A stretch of DNA of 64,000 nucleotides from Clostridium sp. BNL1100 (GCF_000244875.1 NC_016791.1:2671001-2735000), one strand, 5' to 3'; numbered from the stretch's first letter, positions 53,951 to 63,354 are shown. The notes: generated by a model not told the origin, from the letters alone. Numbers and translations: made by a program.

Positions 53951-55975
53951 TTAAACACTGACTGTTCCTACTGATTGTATTTCTACCCCAGAATCAACTT
54001 CATTATAAGATAAAACCACCAAACCTGGAATTACATTTTCTGTCATACGTTTAAAATATAATCTTACAACAGGTGAAGCCAGTATAATCGGTTGACTTCC
54101 AAGTTGTATTAATCTCTGAACATTTTTTGAAACGCTGTTTATTATTGTGTTTGATACAGCAGGGTCAAGAGCAAGATATGAGCCAAATTCCGTTTTTTGT
54201 ATGGAATCCAGTATCATTTGCTCTACCTTAGGATCCAGTGTAATTACATTTGTATTTCCGTTAAGGAATTTCTGCGATATTGACCTTCCTAAAGCCTGAC
54301 GCACATACTCAGTCAGCATGTCAACATCATGAGTGGCAGGAGCATAATCAGCCAAAGTTTCCATAATGGTAACCATATCCCTTATTGTTACATTTTCTTT
54401 TAACAGGTTTGCAAGTACTTTTTGTATTTCACCGATACTCATAATCTTAGGAACAAGTTCATCAACAATAGCCGGATAAGATTGCTTGATATTGTCCACC
54501 AATGCCTGTACTTCTTGTCTTCCAAGCAATTCAAATGAATGTTTCTTTATAACTTCGGTAAGATGTGTTGCTATAATTGAAGGTGGATCAACAACAGTAT
54601 ATCCAAGCATTTCTGCTTTGTCCCTCTGATTTTCCTGAATCCATATTGCGGGCAAACCAAATGCCGGCTCTATGGTTTTTATACCCTCCAGCTCTTCGTC
54701 AACATCCCCTGAATTCATTGCAAGGAAATAGTCAAACAACAATTCTCCCCTTGCCACCTGAGTACCTTTTATTTTAATAATATACTCATTTGGCCCTATC
54801 TGAATGTTATCTCTTAATCTGATAACAGGAACAATCATACCAAGTTCAAGTGCCAGTTGTCTTCTGATTAAAACAACTCTATCCAGCAAATCTCCCCCCT
54901 GATTTACATCTGCCAGAGGGATAATACCGTAACCAAACTCAAGTTCAATAGGGTCAACTTGAAGAAGGCTGACAACATTCTCAGGTTTTCTGATTTCCTC
55001 AACTTCACTTTCCTGAATTTGCACTTCCTCATCCTTATCAGCTTCTTGTTGAAGTTGTTTAATTTTATAAGCTACGATAAGTAGGACAGCAGCAAGAATT
55101 AGAAATGGCACGGGGGTTAAAAACGGCGCCATTCCGATACTGAGTAGGGCTGCTATAATAAGAACTTTGGGATTATAGAATAACTGCTTTACTACATCCT
55201 TGTTAAGATCAGAATCTGCACCTGCACGTGTAACAATAAAGCTTGTAGCTGTTGACAGCATAAGTGCAGGCAATTGACTTACCAAACCATCACCTATAGT
55301 CAGAATTGTATATGTATGTAAGGCTTCACCGACATCCTTCCCTAGCATAACAACTCCTATGATGATACCGCCTGTGATATTTATCAATGTAATAATAATA
55401 CCTGCAATGGCATCATTTTTTACAAATTTACTGGCACCATCCATAGAACCATAAAAGTCTGCTTCTCTTTGTATCTTTTTCCTTCGCTCTTTTGCTTCTG
55501 CATCATTTATAAGACCTGTATTCAAATCGGCATCTATAGCCATCTGTTTACCGGGCATAGCATCCAATGTAAATCTCGCTGCAACTTCTGCAACTCTTTC
55601 AGAACCCTTTGTAATTACAAGGAAGTTAACAATCATAATTATAAAGAATATAACAAAACCAACAACCAGATTATTTCTTCCTACAAATTGTCCGAAACCC
55701 CTGATGACATGACCTGCTTCACCATTTGCCAGAATAAGCTTTGTGGCCGTAACATTAAGTGACAGACGAAATATAGTTGTAACGACTATCAACGTTGGAA
55801 ACACGGAAAGATCGAGTGCCGTTTTAAGATATATTGTATTGAGCATAATTATAGCCGCAAGTATTATATTTACTGCAAGTAAAAAGTCCAACACGCCTGT
55901 AGGTATTGGCAAAATAAGATTTAAAATTGCAAGTACAACAATTAATGGTACAAAAAAATTGTTAAGCTTTGCCAC
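53951..55975 (-). CDS. flhA: Flagellar export gate protein FlhA
   Basis: Major component of the flagellar type III export gate, 674 residues, of normal length. Seven to eight membrane helices in the first 310 residues, the FHIPEP-family block (KQMAIDADLNTGLINDAEAKERR) near residue 145, then a large cytoplasmic docking domain. The start is GTG (GTGGCAAAGC) with GGGGG seven bases upstream. Located between flhB and flhF in the standard order. Confidence 0.96.
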   Translation of the reverse strand: MAKLNNFFVPLIVVLAILNLILPIPTGVLDFLLAVNIILAAIIMLNTIYLKTALDLSVFPTLIVVTTIFRLSLNVTATKLILANGEAGHVIRGFGQFVGRNNLVVGFVIFFIIMIVNFLVITKGSERVAEVAARFTLDAMPGKQMAIDADLNTGLINDAEAKERRKKIQREADFYGSMDGASKFVKNDAIAGIIITLINITGGIIIGVVMLGKDVGEALHTYTILTIGDGLVSQLPALMLSTATSFIVTRAGADSDLNKDVVKQLFYNPKVLIIAALLSIGMAPFLTPVPFLILAAVLLIVAYKIKQLQQEADKDEEVQIQESEVEEIRKPENVVSLLQVDPIELEFGYGIIPLADVNQGGDLLDRVVLIRRQLALELGMIVPVIRLRDNIQIGPNEYIIKIKGTQVARGELLFDYFLAMNSGDVDEELEGIKTIEPAFGLPAIWIQENQRDKAEMLGYTVVDPPSIIATHLTEVIKKHSFELLGRQEVQALVDNIKQSYPAIVDELVPKIMSIGEIQKVLANLLKENVTIRDMVTIMETLADYAPATHDVDMLTEYVRQALGRSISQKFLNGNTNVITLDPKVEQMILDSIQKTEFGSYLALDPAVSNTIINSVSKNVQRLIQLGSQPIILASPVVRLYFKRMTENVIPGLVVLSYNEVDSGVEIQSVGTVSV

Positions 55976-56011
55976 TTTTTGTCCCCCTTTTCGTAAGTAA
56001 AAACTTCGTCG

Positions 56012-57157
56012 CTATCCTGCCTTACCGCCGTTTTTCAAGTTGTATACAAACGCAAGTATTTCCGCAACAGCTTGGTATAGATCAGGCGGAATAGCCTGTC
56101 CGATGTCTACTGTACTGTACAATGTTCTAGCCAATGGCTTGTTTTCAACAATCTGCACCTTGTTATCAGCGGCTATTTGTTTTATTCTAAGTGCTACATA
56201 ATCCTGCCCCTTTGCTACAACAAATGGTGCAGCCGCCTTTTCCGAATCATACTTTAACGCTACGGCAAAGTGCGTAGGATTGGTTATAACCACATCAGCC
56301 TTGGGGATATCCTGCATCATTCTTTTCAGCGACATCTGACGCTGTTTCTGCTTGATTTTGGACTTAATCTCAGGATTTCCCTCCATCTGTTTATATTCTT
56401 CTTTAACTTCCTGTTTAGTCATTTTTAGGTTCTTTTCATAGTCATATCTTTGGTATAGATAATCGGCAAACCCTAGAATCACCATAGCCATACATATTCT
56501 TAAAGCCACGGTGAATGCTGCATCAGCTATAAATATCAATACACTCATCAAATCAGTATCAATCAGTGTTAAAACCTGTTCGGTTTTTGATTTGAGATAT
56601 GAGTACGCTACCCAACCCACAATTATTATCTTAATAATTGACTTTAAAAGTTCTACTACCGACCTTAAAGAAAATATCCTTTTAAAGCCGCTTAAAGGAT
56701 TTATTCTGTCTCCCTTGATTTTCAAGGTTTCCATAGTAAACAGTATCCCGACCTGTGCATAATTAACGATCAGGGCTGTAAGAAACGCTACTAAAAGTAG
56801 CGGAAGCACCGTTTTTGCCAGAACCATTAAGACATCAATAAATAGATTTGCAAGTATATTAAAATCTATTGCATCCTTAACTGTAAGATAATCATTAAAT
56901 GTCTTTTTTAAATATTGTGTAAGCTGTGCATAAAATGTACCGCCGAATATCCTCATTGCAACAACAGTTACAATAAGGATTAGTGATGCTGACACTTCTC
57001 TGCTCTGAAATACTTGGCCTTTTTTCCTTGCATCACTTTTCTTCTTTGGAGTTGCTTTCTCGGTTTTATCCTCTGCACCACCGGATGCAAAAAGCTGATA
57101 ATTTAATTCCAACCTACAATCTGCTTCAAATATATTGTTTGTTATGGGGTTTCTCAT
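56012..57157 (-). CDS. flhB: Flagellar export switch protein FlhB
   Basis: Controls the change in export specificity from hook to filament substrates. 381 residues. A short polar N-terminus, the family block GAEDKTEKATPKKKSDARKKGQVFQSREVS, four membrane helices (near 45-215) and a cytoplasmic domain with the self-cleavage motif NPTH (VVITNPTHFAVALKYD, near residue 276). The ATG at 57157 has GGAGG five bases upstream; a TTG four codons earlier is part of that sequence. Confidence 0.95.
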   Translation of the reverse strand: MRNPITNNIFEADCRLELNYQLFASGGAEDKTEKATPKKKSDARKKGQVFQSREVSASLILIVTVVAMRIFGGTFYAQLTQYLKKTFNDYLTVKDAIDFNILANLFIDVLMVLAKTVLPLLLVAFLTALIVNYAQVGILFTMETLKIKGDRINPLSGFKRIFSLRSVVELLKSIIKIIIVGWVAYSYLKSKTEQVLTLIDTDLMSVLIFIADAAFTVALRICMAMVILGFADYLYQRYDYEKNLKMTKQEVKEEYKQMEGNPEIKSKIKQKQRQMSLKRMMQDIPKADVVITNPTHFAVALKYDSEKAAAPFVVAKGQDYVALRIKQIAADNKVQIVENKPLARTLYSTVDIGQAIPPDLYQAVAEILAFVYNLKNGGKAG

Positions 57158-57187
57158 TCCACCCTCCAATTGGCGCCGAATAAATAT

Positions 57188-57985
57188 TTATGTTTTCAAG
57201 GAATTCCCCATATCCTTAAGGAACTTGAATATCTGTGTATTCATGTCATCTGTAATAACTGTCACTATATATACAAAAGCAGGTATTGTTATCATAACAA
57301 TAAGTATACCTAAAAATATTTTCAAAGGCATACCAAGTATAAATACATTCATTTGAGGTATGGTCTTTGATATAATTCCCAAAACTACGTCAGTAATAAA
57401 AATTGCGGCTACTACGGGAGCGGCTATTTTGAAACCCATACTGAATACTCCCGATATAATACCTATTACATCATCGGTAAGCTTGGGGCCAATTACTCCG
57501 CTTCCTAACGGAACAATCTGAAAGCTCTCATATAATGCCTTAATCAGCATGTGGTGCCCATTAGTCACCAAAAAAATTATCATTGCCAATATAAAATAAA
57601 GATTTGCAGTAACAGGAATCTGTATATTTGACATTGGATCAAAAACATTTACCATTCCAAACCCAATCTGCATGTCAATAATCTGTCCCGCCAGATATAT
57701 ACATGTAAATACGGCATAAGCTACAAATCCTATTATTATACCTACTAAAAATTCTTTTAATATATATAAAGCAAAAATTAAAAAATTATCAGTATTAATT
57801 ATATGATCAACCCTTATGACACTAGACGCTAAAATAGCAGTTATAAAGGCAAATCCAACTTTAAAGTATACAGGTATGTTCCTTCTTCCAAAAATGGGAG
57901 CTGTTACAAACAAGCCTGTCATCCTTACAAATATAAGCAGAAATAGTTCTACATTGTTAAGCAACATACCAAAAGGTATCTGCAA
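57188..57985 (-). CDS. fliR: Flagellar export channel protein FliR
   Basis: Forms the export channel together with FliP and FliQ. About 265 residues with six hydrophobic segments: LFLLIFVRMTGLFVTAPIFGRRNIP at the N-terminus, then a conserved IDMQIGFGMVNVFDPMSN block near residue 110. No ATG fits the N-terminus well: the TTG at 57985 (spaced nine bases from GGGAG) is chosen, a TTG at 57994 is the alternative. It follows fliQ by 17 bases. Confidence 0.92.
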   Translation of the reverse strand: MQIPFGMLLNNVELFLLIFVRMTGLFVTAPIFGRRNIPVYFKVGFAFITAILASSVIRVDHIINTDNFLIFALYILKEFLVGIIIGFVAYAVFTCIYLAGQIIDMQIGFGMVNVFDPMSNIQIPVTANLYFILAMIIFLVTNGHHMLIKALYESFQIVPLGSGVIGPKLTDDVIGIISGVFSMGFKIAAPVVAAIFITDVVLGIISKTIPQMNVFILGMPLKIFLGILIVMITIPAFVYIVTVITDDMNTQIFKFLKDMGNSLKT

Positions 57986-58002
57986 TGACCTCAACTCCCA
58001 AA

Positions 58003-58272
58003 TTATTTTATAAACTGATTAATGTTTATAAATATATTCTGTGTATATTCTATCAATACTCTCAACATCCATGAGCCGAAAAGTGCTATGGCAGCCACAA
58101 CCGATAAAATTTTCGGAACAAAGGTCAAAGTCTGCTCCTGAATCTGTGTAGTTGCCTGAAAAATACTTATTACCAAACCGACAACCATACTGATTAACAG
58201 AATAGGTGCGGATACATACAATATTACTTTTAAAGCTTCTTGTGCGATGTTTATAATGCTGCTCTCGTCCAT
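58003..58272 (-). CDS. fliQ: Flagellar export channel protein FliQ
   Basis: Small export-channel subunit of 89 residues with two membrane hairpin helices; the block ISMVVGLVISIFQATTQIQEQTLTFVPK is the family signature. AGGGGTGG lies seven bases before the ATG. 74 bases after fliP and 17 before fliR. Confidence 0.95.
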   Translation of the reverse strand: MDESSIINIAQEALKVILYVSAPILLISMVVGLVISIFQATTQIQEQTLTFVPKILSVVAAIALFGSWMLRVLIEYTQNIFININQFIK

Positions 58273-58346
58273 TGAGAATCCACCCCTCTATACACTAACG
58301 TAAAACTATTACTCAATATACAAACCAACTTTATCCTCCCGGCTCG

Positions 58347-59147
58347 TCACCGGGCGAAACTAGTAATAATTGACTGAGTAAGCATAGACCATCCGTCTAC
58401 CAGGACAAAAAGTAATATCTTGAAAGGCAATGAAATCATTATTGGAGGAAGCATCATCATACCCATTGACATCAATGCACTTGATACAACCATATCAATT
58501 ATTAAAAAGGGAAGAAATATCAAAAATCCAAATTTAAATGCTACGGTAAGTTCACTTATTAAAAAGGCCGGAGCAACTATGGTAAGTGACAGCTTAGAAG
58601 CATCCTGAACCTTTACAGGGTCCTTCTGACCTCCAAGAGTCATAAATAACTCCAAATCCTTTTCCCTTTTATTACTGAAAATCTGCTTAACCATCCAGGT
58701 TTTAATACTTTGAGAACTTTTATCTATAGCCTGCTGCTGTGAAATTTTTCCGTTAGTATAGGGCTGAAATGCATTTTCATTGATATCAGACAACACGGGA
58801 CTCATAACAAACAGTGTAATAAATAAAGCTAAACCTATTAATACCTGATTAGGCGGCATCTGCTGTGTTCCAAGAGCATTTCGTAAAAAGGACAGAATAA
58901 TTATTATCCTGGTAAAGCCTGTCATCATAATCAATATTGAAGGTGCAATTGCCAGAACTGTTAATGTTACTAAAAGCTGTATACTTGAAGAAACCTCTTT
59001 AGGGTCACTGGATGCGCCTATATTTATGCCGTCTTTAGTAACAGATACTGTTGGTTCAGCAAGAGCTTGTCCGCCCATTAAGCAAAAAATAACAACCAGA
59101 ATTCCGGTAAATACTATTAACCTTTTAATTTTCCTCTTTTTATCCAT
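58347..59147 (-). CDS. fliP: Flagellar export channel protein FliP
   Basis: Core of the FliPQR export channel, 266 residues. N-terminal cleavable signal (about 1-31, MGGQALAEP), then four membrane segments with FTRIIIILSFLRNALGTQQMPPNQVLIGLALFIT near residues 77-110 and FLPFLIIDMVVSSALMSMGMMMLPP near 212-236, both family signatures. Start overlaps the fliO end by 8 bases, with GGAGC upstream. Confidence 0.96.
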   Translation of the reverse strand: MDKKRKIKRLIVFTGILVVIFCLMGGQALAEPTVSVTKDGINIGASSDPKEVSSSIQLLVTLTVLAIAPSILIMMTGFTRIIIILSFLRNALGTQQMPPNQVLIGLALFITLFVMSPVLSDINENAFQPYTNGKISQQQAIDKSSQSIKTWMVKQIFSNKREKDLELFMTLGGQKDPVKVQDASKLSLTIVAPAFLISELTVAFKFGFLIFLPFLIIDMVVSSALMSMGMMMLPPIMISLPFKILLFVLVDGWSMLTQSIITSFAR

Positions 59148-59613
59148 TTTCGCTCCGATGATTATTCATACTATTAGACAGGTTTTTTAGTTTTTCTAAA
59201 TTACTCCTGAATACCACATTATTCTCACTCTCATTTTCATTTTGTGAGGGTTCAGGAACTTTTTCTTTAGTCGTCTTTACACCAAAGGTTAACCCGTTAG
59301 TGTATTTTTTCAGTATTGATGTAAAATCAACAACCTCTGAAATTGGATTTTTTACTTCTTGCTCTTGATAATCATTTATACTTACTTGTGATAAAAATTC
59401 GACATTCTTATTTGAAGCAGCTACAATAAAAAATTCTTTATCGACTTTAATAAGATGAATCCTGTTACTAGTCCCAAGGTTAAGCGTCTCAATAATCTGC
59501 ATGTAATTTCCTTTAAGCATTTTCTTGGACTTATAGGCTAGATACCTTGTAGTCAGAAGCAATAGAACCATAACTACTATAAAAGCCAGTATAACAGTAA
59601 ATACCTTCCCCAT
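59140..59613 (-). CDS. fliO: Flagellar biosynthesis protein FliO
   Basis: Assembly scaffold for FliP. 157 residues with one N-terminal membrane helix (near residues 5-24) and a cytoplasmic SpoA-like beta part (MKGNYMQIIETLNLGTSNRIHLIKVDKEFFIVAASNKNVEFLSQV), then a charged tail. The domain match is typical of FliO/FliZ in Firmicutes. Overlaps fliP by 8 bases. The ribosome binding site is poor; GAGGGG is 13 bases from the ATG. Confidence 0.88.
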   Translation of the reverse strand: MGKVFTVILAFIVVMVLLLLTTRYLAYKSKKMLKGNYMQIIETLNLGTSNRIHLIKVDKEFFIVAASNKNVEFLSQVSINDYQEQEVKNPISEVVDFTSILKKYTNGLTFGVKTTKEKVPEPSQNENESENNVVFRSNLEKLKNLSNSMNNHRSENG

Positions 59614-59636
59614 AATTCAATAAGCCCCTCTGCAAT

Positions 59637-59750
59637 TTATGTTATTAAAATACTTACATGCTTTCTAAGTCCGGCTAACCCATCCATTACAAAATATCCT
59701 GCTGTTATCAGTAAAAGTTGTATGGCAATAGAAACAAATTCCTTCAACAT
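59637..59750 (-). CDS. Possible 37-residue hydrophobic small protein between cheY and fliO
   Basis: An ATG frame of 37 codons encoding MLKEFVSIAIQLLLITAGYFV, then MDGLAGLRKHVSILIT, i.e. a single membrane helix followed by a short amphipathic end. It occupies the middle of the 188-base gap between cheY and fliO; its TAA lies 24 bases before the fliO ATG. The ribosome binding site (GAGAAAGCTGT) is weak. It could be a genuine small membrane partner of the export apparatus or a chance frame. Confidence 0.45.
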   Translation of the reverse strand: MLKEFVSIAIQLLLITAGYFVMDGLAGLRKHVSILIT

Positions 59751-59801
59751 ACAGCTTTCTCAGCACTCAGCAGGATATCACAATTTAAAGCCTGTTTTTT
59801 A

Positions 59802-60164
59802 TTAACCGATAACTTTCTTTACTGCTTCTACAACACGATCTGCTTGGAATGGCTTAACTATAAAATCCCTTGCACCTGCTTGAATTGACTCAATAACCAT
59901 AGCCTGCTGTCCCATAGCTGAGCACATGATAATCTTAGCATCACTATGTATTTTTTTAATCTCTCTAACTGCTGTTACACCATCCATTTCAGGCATAGTG
60001 ATATCCATTATTACCAAATCAGGAGTAAGTTCCTTATATTTTTCGATTGCCTTTAACCCATTGTCAACATCTGCAGCTATTTCATAACCGTTTTTTGATA
60101 AAATATCTTTAATCATCATCCTCATAAATGCTGCATCGTCAACAATTAAAATACTCTTCCCCAT
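59802..60164 (-). CDS. cheY: Chemotaxis response regulator CheY
   Basis: Single-domain receiver, 120 residues, carrying the signal from CheA to the FliM/FliY switch. Acidic pair at SILIVDDAAFMRMM, phospho-acceptor Asp 54 in VIMDITMPEMDG, Thr/Ser and Lys positions in IIMCSAMGQQ and FIVKPFQADRV. AAGGAG precedes the ATG. Location between fliY and fliO as in B. subtilis, where its partner phosphatases are FliY and CheC (both present here). Confidence 0.96.
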   Translation of the reverse strand: MGKSILIVDDAAFMRMMIKDILSKNGYEIAADVDNGLKAIEKYKELTPDLVIMDITMPEMDGVTAVREIKKIHSDAKIIMCSAMGQQAMVIESIQAGARDFIVKPFQADRVVEAVKKVIG

Positions 60165-60200
60165 AACTTATCTCTCCTTAACAATTTGTTGATTTTATAA

Positions 60201-61415
60201 CTATAATCGTTTTGATGGATGAATTATATCTGTAATCCTTACACCAAAGCTTTCATCAATAACAACAACTTCTCCCTTGGCAATAGCTTTACCATTGACT
60301 AATATGTCTACCGGTTCACCAGCCAGTTTATCAAGCTCAATTACTGAACCCGATCCAAACTCAAGTATATCTTTTATTAATTTTTGAGTTCTTCCCAGTT
60401 CAACTGTTACTTGCAGAGGCAAGTCCATAATAAGGCTTATGTTCTTTTTCTCTGCTGCTGAAAGCCCATCATCAAAAGCCTGAAATTGTGCAGGCTGAAT
60501 ATTTACAGGACTCCTTTGCCTTTGAGGCTCCTGATAACCTCCGTCAAAGCCAAAGTTAGGCATAGCCTGTTGCATCATCGGCTGTTGCATCATCGACTGT
60601 TGCATTTGCGGCTGCATTACGGGCTGAACAGGTGGCTCGATGTATGTATTCTGATTACTGAACGAAGGAGCCTGCTGTGGTGGAACAGGAGTTTTCGGCG
60701 GTTCAGGTATTACAGAATCCCGTTTATCTTCTGTTGAATTCAATAATGATGACACAAGTTCCTTGGCAAACTTAATTGGAAGCAACTGCATTATTTCACT
60801 ATCAATCAAGTTTCCAACAACCATTTTAAATGCTATTTTAACCAACTGCTCATCCGGCTTAAATTCACCATATGGATCACTGCTGTCAAAACTTACAGTA
60901 TAAGCCTTTGGCGGTGATATGTCAATCCTCTTGGAAAACATGGACGACATAGATGTCGCTGAGGACCCAATCATTTGATTCATGGCTTCACTGATTGCAC
61001 TTAAATGAAGATCGGTCAGATCGCCTTCTATTTTGACACCTTCTCCTCCCATCATTAAATCAGTAATGATCTTAACATCATCCTGCTTTAAGATTAAAAG
61101 ATTCGAGCCAATCAATCCGTCTGTATATTCTACTTTTACAGCAACGTACTGAGAAGAATAGCTCTTGGATAACTCCTCCCAAGTAGATAGTGTTACATTA
61201 GGAGTAGTTATTGTTACCTTCTGGGATAATAAAGTGAATAGAGTTGTTGCAGAAGTACCCATGCTTATGTTTCCAATTTCACCCAGCGCATCAATTTCTT
61301 GTGATGTTAAAGTCTCAGTTGTACTATTGCTGCCTGTTGCGTCGTCTGGTTCTTCTGAAGAGGAAGTACCATTCAATAGTGCATCTATTTCTGCTTGTGT
61401 GAGCATATCTCCCAT
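60201..61415 (-). CDS. fliY: Flagellar switch protein and CheY-P phosphatase FliY
   Basis: Switch-complex protein of Firmicutes combining a CheC-like phosphatase with a FliN C-terminal domain. 404 residues. The N-terminus MGDMLTQAEIDALLNG mirrors that of FliM and is a likely CheY-P-binding peptide. Two phosphatase motifs: LGEIGNISMGTSATTLFTLLS near residue 45 and LSAISEAMNQMIGSSATSMSS near 142. A Pro/Gln/Met-rich linker near 235-300 (repeats of MQQ and PMMQQ) joins the FliN (SpoA) domain (DLPLQVTVELGRTQKLIKDIL). Its ATG overlaps the fliM stop (TAATG). Confidence 0.95.
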   Translation of the reverse strand: MGDMLTQAEIDALLNGTSSSEEPDDATGSNSTTETLTSQEIDALGEIGNISMGTSATTLFTLLSQKVTITTPNVTLSTWEELSKSYSSQYVAVKVEYTDGLIGSNLLILKQDDVKIITDLMMGGEGVKIEGDLTDLHLSAISEAMNQMIGSSATSMSSMFSKRIDISPPKAYTVSFDSSDPYGEFKPDEQLVKIAFKMVVGNLIDSEIMQLLPIKFAKELVSSLLNSTEDKRDSVIPEPPKTPVPPQQAPSFSNQNTYIEPPVQPVMQPQMQQSMMQQPMMQQAMPNFGFDGGYQEPQRQRSPVNIQPAQFQAFDDGLSAAEKKNISLIMDLPLQVTVELGRTQKLIKDILEFGSGSVIELDKLAGEPVDILVNGKAIAKGEVVVIDESFGVRITDIIHPSKRL

Positions 61416-62401
61416 TAATCTTCCTCCCTTCTAAGAACTTCAGTAATTTTAACTGCCACTTTATTCTTTTTTACACCTGGTTTAGCGTTAAACTTAGGTA
61501 AATCACCTACCAATATTTCAAGGTCTCCATTAACATTTGTATCAAGAGGCAAAACATCACCGCTCTGTAAATCAAGAAACTCGCTTATGCTTATGGAAGT
61601 CCTTCCTAATACTGCCCTGACCGGAACATACGTATGTTCAATCTTAAACTCAATATCGGATTTATTATGTTCAATCTTCTCATTCTCAACATTGGTAAAC
61701 CAAAGTTTTGTACTGAGCTTAGGCATAATAGGTTCAACTGTCATATGCGGAATACAAATATTAATCATACCCTTTACTTCTCCGACTACAACATTCAAAG
61801 TAATTAAAGCAACCATTTCGTTTGGATGAATTATCTGTGCAAACTGCGCATTTGTCTCAATTTTTTCAAGCCTTGGCTTTATTGCAATTATACTCTCCCA
61901 AGGCTCTCTCATTAAATTGAGCATCTGAATGATAATCCTCTCAATAATAGCTATTTCTATTTCTGTAAATGAACGGACACGCTCCATTGATGCACCCCTG
62001 CCCCCAAGAATCCTATCAATAAGTGCATACGCAATGCTAGGGTCCATTTCAAATATAACTGAACCATTTAATGGAGTAAAATCAACAATGGCAAGAATTA
62101 TCGGGTTTGCCAAAGAGTTACTGAATTCACTATATTGCAGGGCATCCACCGATAAAACATCTACCTGTACCAATGATCTTAAATATCCCGATAAAAACGA
62201 CTGAACAAGTCGTGCGTAGTTTTCATTGATAAATTGCAATGTTCTTTTATGATCATTTGCAAACTTAGGCGGTTTTTTAAAGTCATGAATTTTAACTTTC
62301 TTTTCGGTTTTTGTTGATTGAATCTGCTGAACATCTATGTCGCCTGTTGTTAAAGCCTTTAGCAGCTCATCAATCTCATTTTGAGAAAGTATATCACCCA
62401 C
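61415..62401 (-). CDS. fliM: Flagellar motor switch protein FliM
   Basis: C-ring protein receiving CheY-P. 328 residues. N-terminal CheY-P-binding peptide GDILSQNEIDELLKAL, a CheC-like middle domain (about 40-225; FEMDPSIAYALIDRILGGRG) and a C-terminal SpoA domain (VRAVLGRTSISISEFLDLQSGDVLPLD). The start is GTG with GGGGGTGAG upstream. Coupled to fliY by a TAATG overlap. Confidence 0.96.
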   Translation of the reverse strand: MGDILSQNEIDELLKALTTGDIDVQQIQSTKTEKKVKIHDFKKPPKFANDHKRTLQFINENYARLVQSFLSGYLRSLVQVDVLSVDALQYSEFSNSLANPIILAIVDFTPLNGSVIFEMDPSIAYALIDRILGGRGASMERVRSFTEIEIAIIERIIIQMLNLMREPWESIIAIKPRLEKIETNAQFAQIIHPNEMVALITLNVVVGEVKGMINICIPHMTVEPIMPKLSTKLWFTNVENEKIEHNKSDIEFKIEHTYVPVRAVLGRTSISISEFLDLQSGDVLPLDTNVNGDLEILVGDLPKFNAKPGVKKNKVAVKITEVLRREED

Positions 62402-62412
62402 AAGCTCACCCC

Positions 62413-62922
62413 CTATTGATATAACCAGTAGTCAAAGATTAAATTATAAACAAGTGGACTTGTCTTTTTTTCATTTTGAGTCAATATTTCATTTATCTCT
62501 TTAGTGAGATAATCTGAAGCTTTTTTCTTAGCATCAAGCTGACTAACATCGTCAAGAGTTAATCCTTGAAAATAAGTGCCTATAGTCTGATTAATTTCCT
62601 TTGAATAGAAATCAATCTTTGCGGCTACTTCTTCTTCATTCAAGTCATCAGTGGTTTTATAGTACTTCATACTTGCACTGACAGATATAACCGCTACTTG
62701 TTTAGCGTCTGTCTTTTTAAGGTTAAAGTTCCTGTTTTCAAAAATTGTTTTCATTGCAAGATCATTATCGGATGGTACCGTATTGGTTACAACAACTGCT
62801 TCCTTATCCGCCCTGGAGTTGTTGTTTCCAAAAAAGAAAAACCCTATTGCAAGGAAAGCAAGTGTAATCGATAAAAAAGCCACGATCACCAATAAAATAA
62901 AATAGCTGCTTTTTCCCTCCAA
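62413..62922 (-). CDS. fliL: Flagellar basal-body-associated protein FliL
   Basis: Single-pass membrane protein near the stator that promotes torque. 169 residues from a TTG with AGGGGG eight bases upstream, giving MEGKSSYFILLVIVAF; an open frame to 62940 starts at another TTG. One membrane helix near residues 8-30, then an extracytoplasmic domain with FNLKKTDAKQVAVISVSASMKYYKT and DVSQLDAKKKASDYLTKEINEIL. It directly precedes fliM by 11 bases. motA and motB, which often lie between flbD and fliL in clostridia, are absent here. Confidence 0.9.
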   Translation of the reverse strand: MEGKSSYFILLVIVAFLSITLAFLAIGFFFFGNNNSRADKEAVVVTNTVPSDNDLAMKTIFENRNFNLKKTDAKQVAVISVSASMKYYKTTDDLNEEEVAAKIDFYSKEINQTIGTYFQGLTLDDVSQLDAKKKASDYLTKEINEILTQNEKKTSPLVYNLIFDYWLYQ

Positions 62923-63028
62923 ATTTATATCCCCCTTCAAGCTTATGTATCCAGCAAATAATTACATTAGCATATAAAATGTAAACACATTATTTATTAA
63001 GGTTTATCTTATTTCCAGAACTTTAGGG

Positions 63029-63226
63029 CTAATTTTCATTAGCGTATTTTAAAATACCGGCTTTAAATTGCATTACTTTTTTAACAACTTCATCAACGCT
63101 CTCACATACTACATATTTTTTACCGTTGGTAAGTGTTATAACCGTATCTGGTGTACTCTCAAAACACTCTATTAAATCACTGTTCAAGACAAAGAACGTC
63201 TTGTTTAACCTGGTTAATCTTATCAT
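63029..63226 (-). CDS. flbD: FlbD/SwrD family flagellar protein
   Basis: A 65-residue protein of the FlbD family (SwrD in B. subtilis, where it is needed for full motor power). Sequence MIRLTRLNKTFFVLNSDLIE then TPDTVITLTNGKKYVVCES is the family signature. The ATG at 63226 gives the typical length, with GGAG ten bases upstream; a longer frame is open to 63250. Lies between flgE and fliL. Confidence 0.93.
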   Translation of the reverse strand: MIRLTRLNKTFFVLNSDLIECFESTPDTVITLTNGKKYVVCESVDEVVKKVMQFKAGILKYANEN

Positions 63227-63297
63227 AATATTTTTGCTCCAAAAACACAATAGATAAATCTCAACAATTTACAAAACAGGACCTAAATCGATATTTT

Positions 63298-63336
63298 ACT
63301 ACTATAGACTAGGCTTTAAGCCTTAGTCTATAGTAG
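63298..63336. repeat. Near-perfect 18-bp inverted repeat between flgE and flbD
   Basis: ACTACTATAGACTAGGCT and AGCCTTAGTCTATAGTAGT (one bulged base) form a long stem with a three-base loop. On the transcribed minus strand no T-run follows, so it looks like a processing or stability element or a leaky attenuator after flgE rather than a full terminator. Confidence 0.6.
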
Positions 63337-63354
63337 TTATTTTTAACTAATAAA

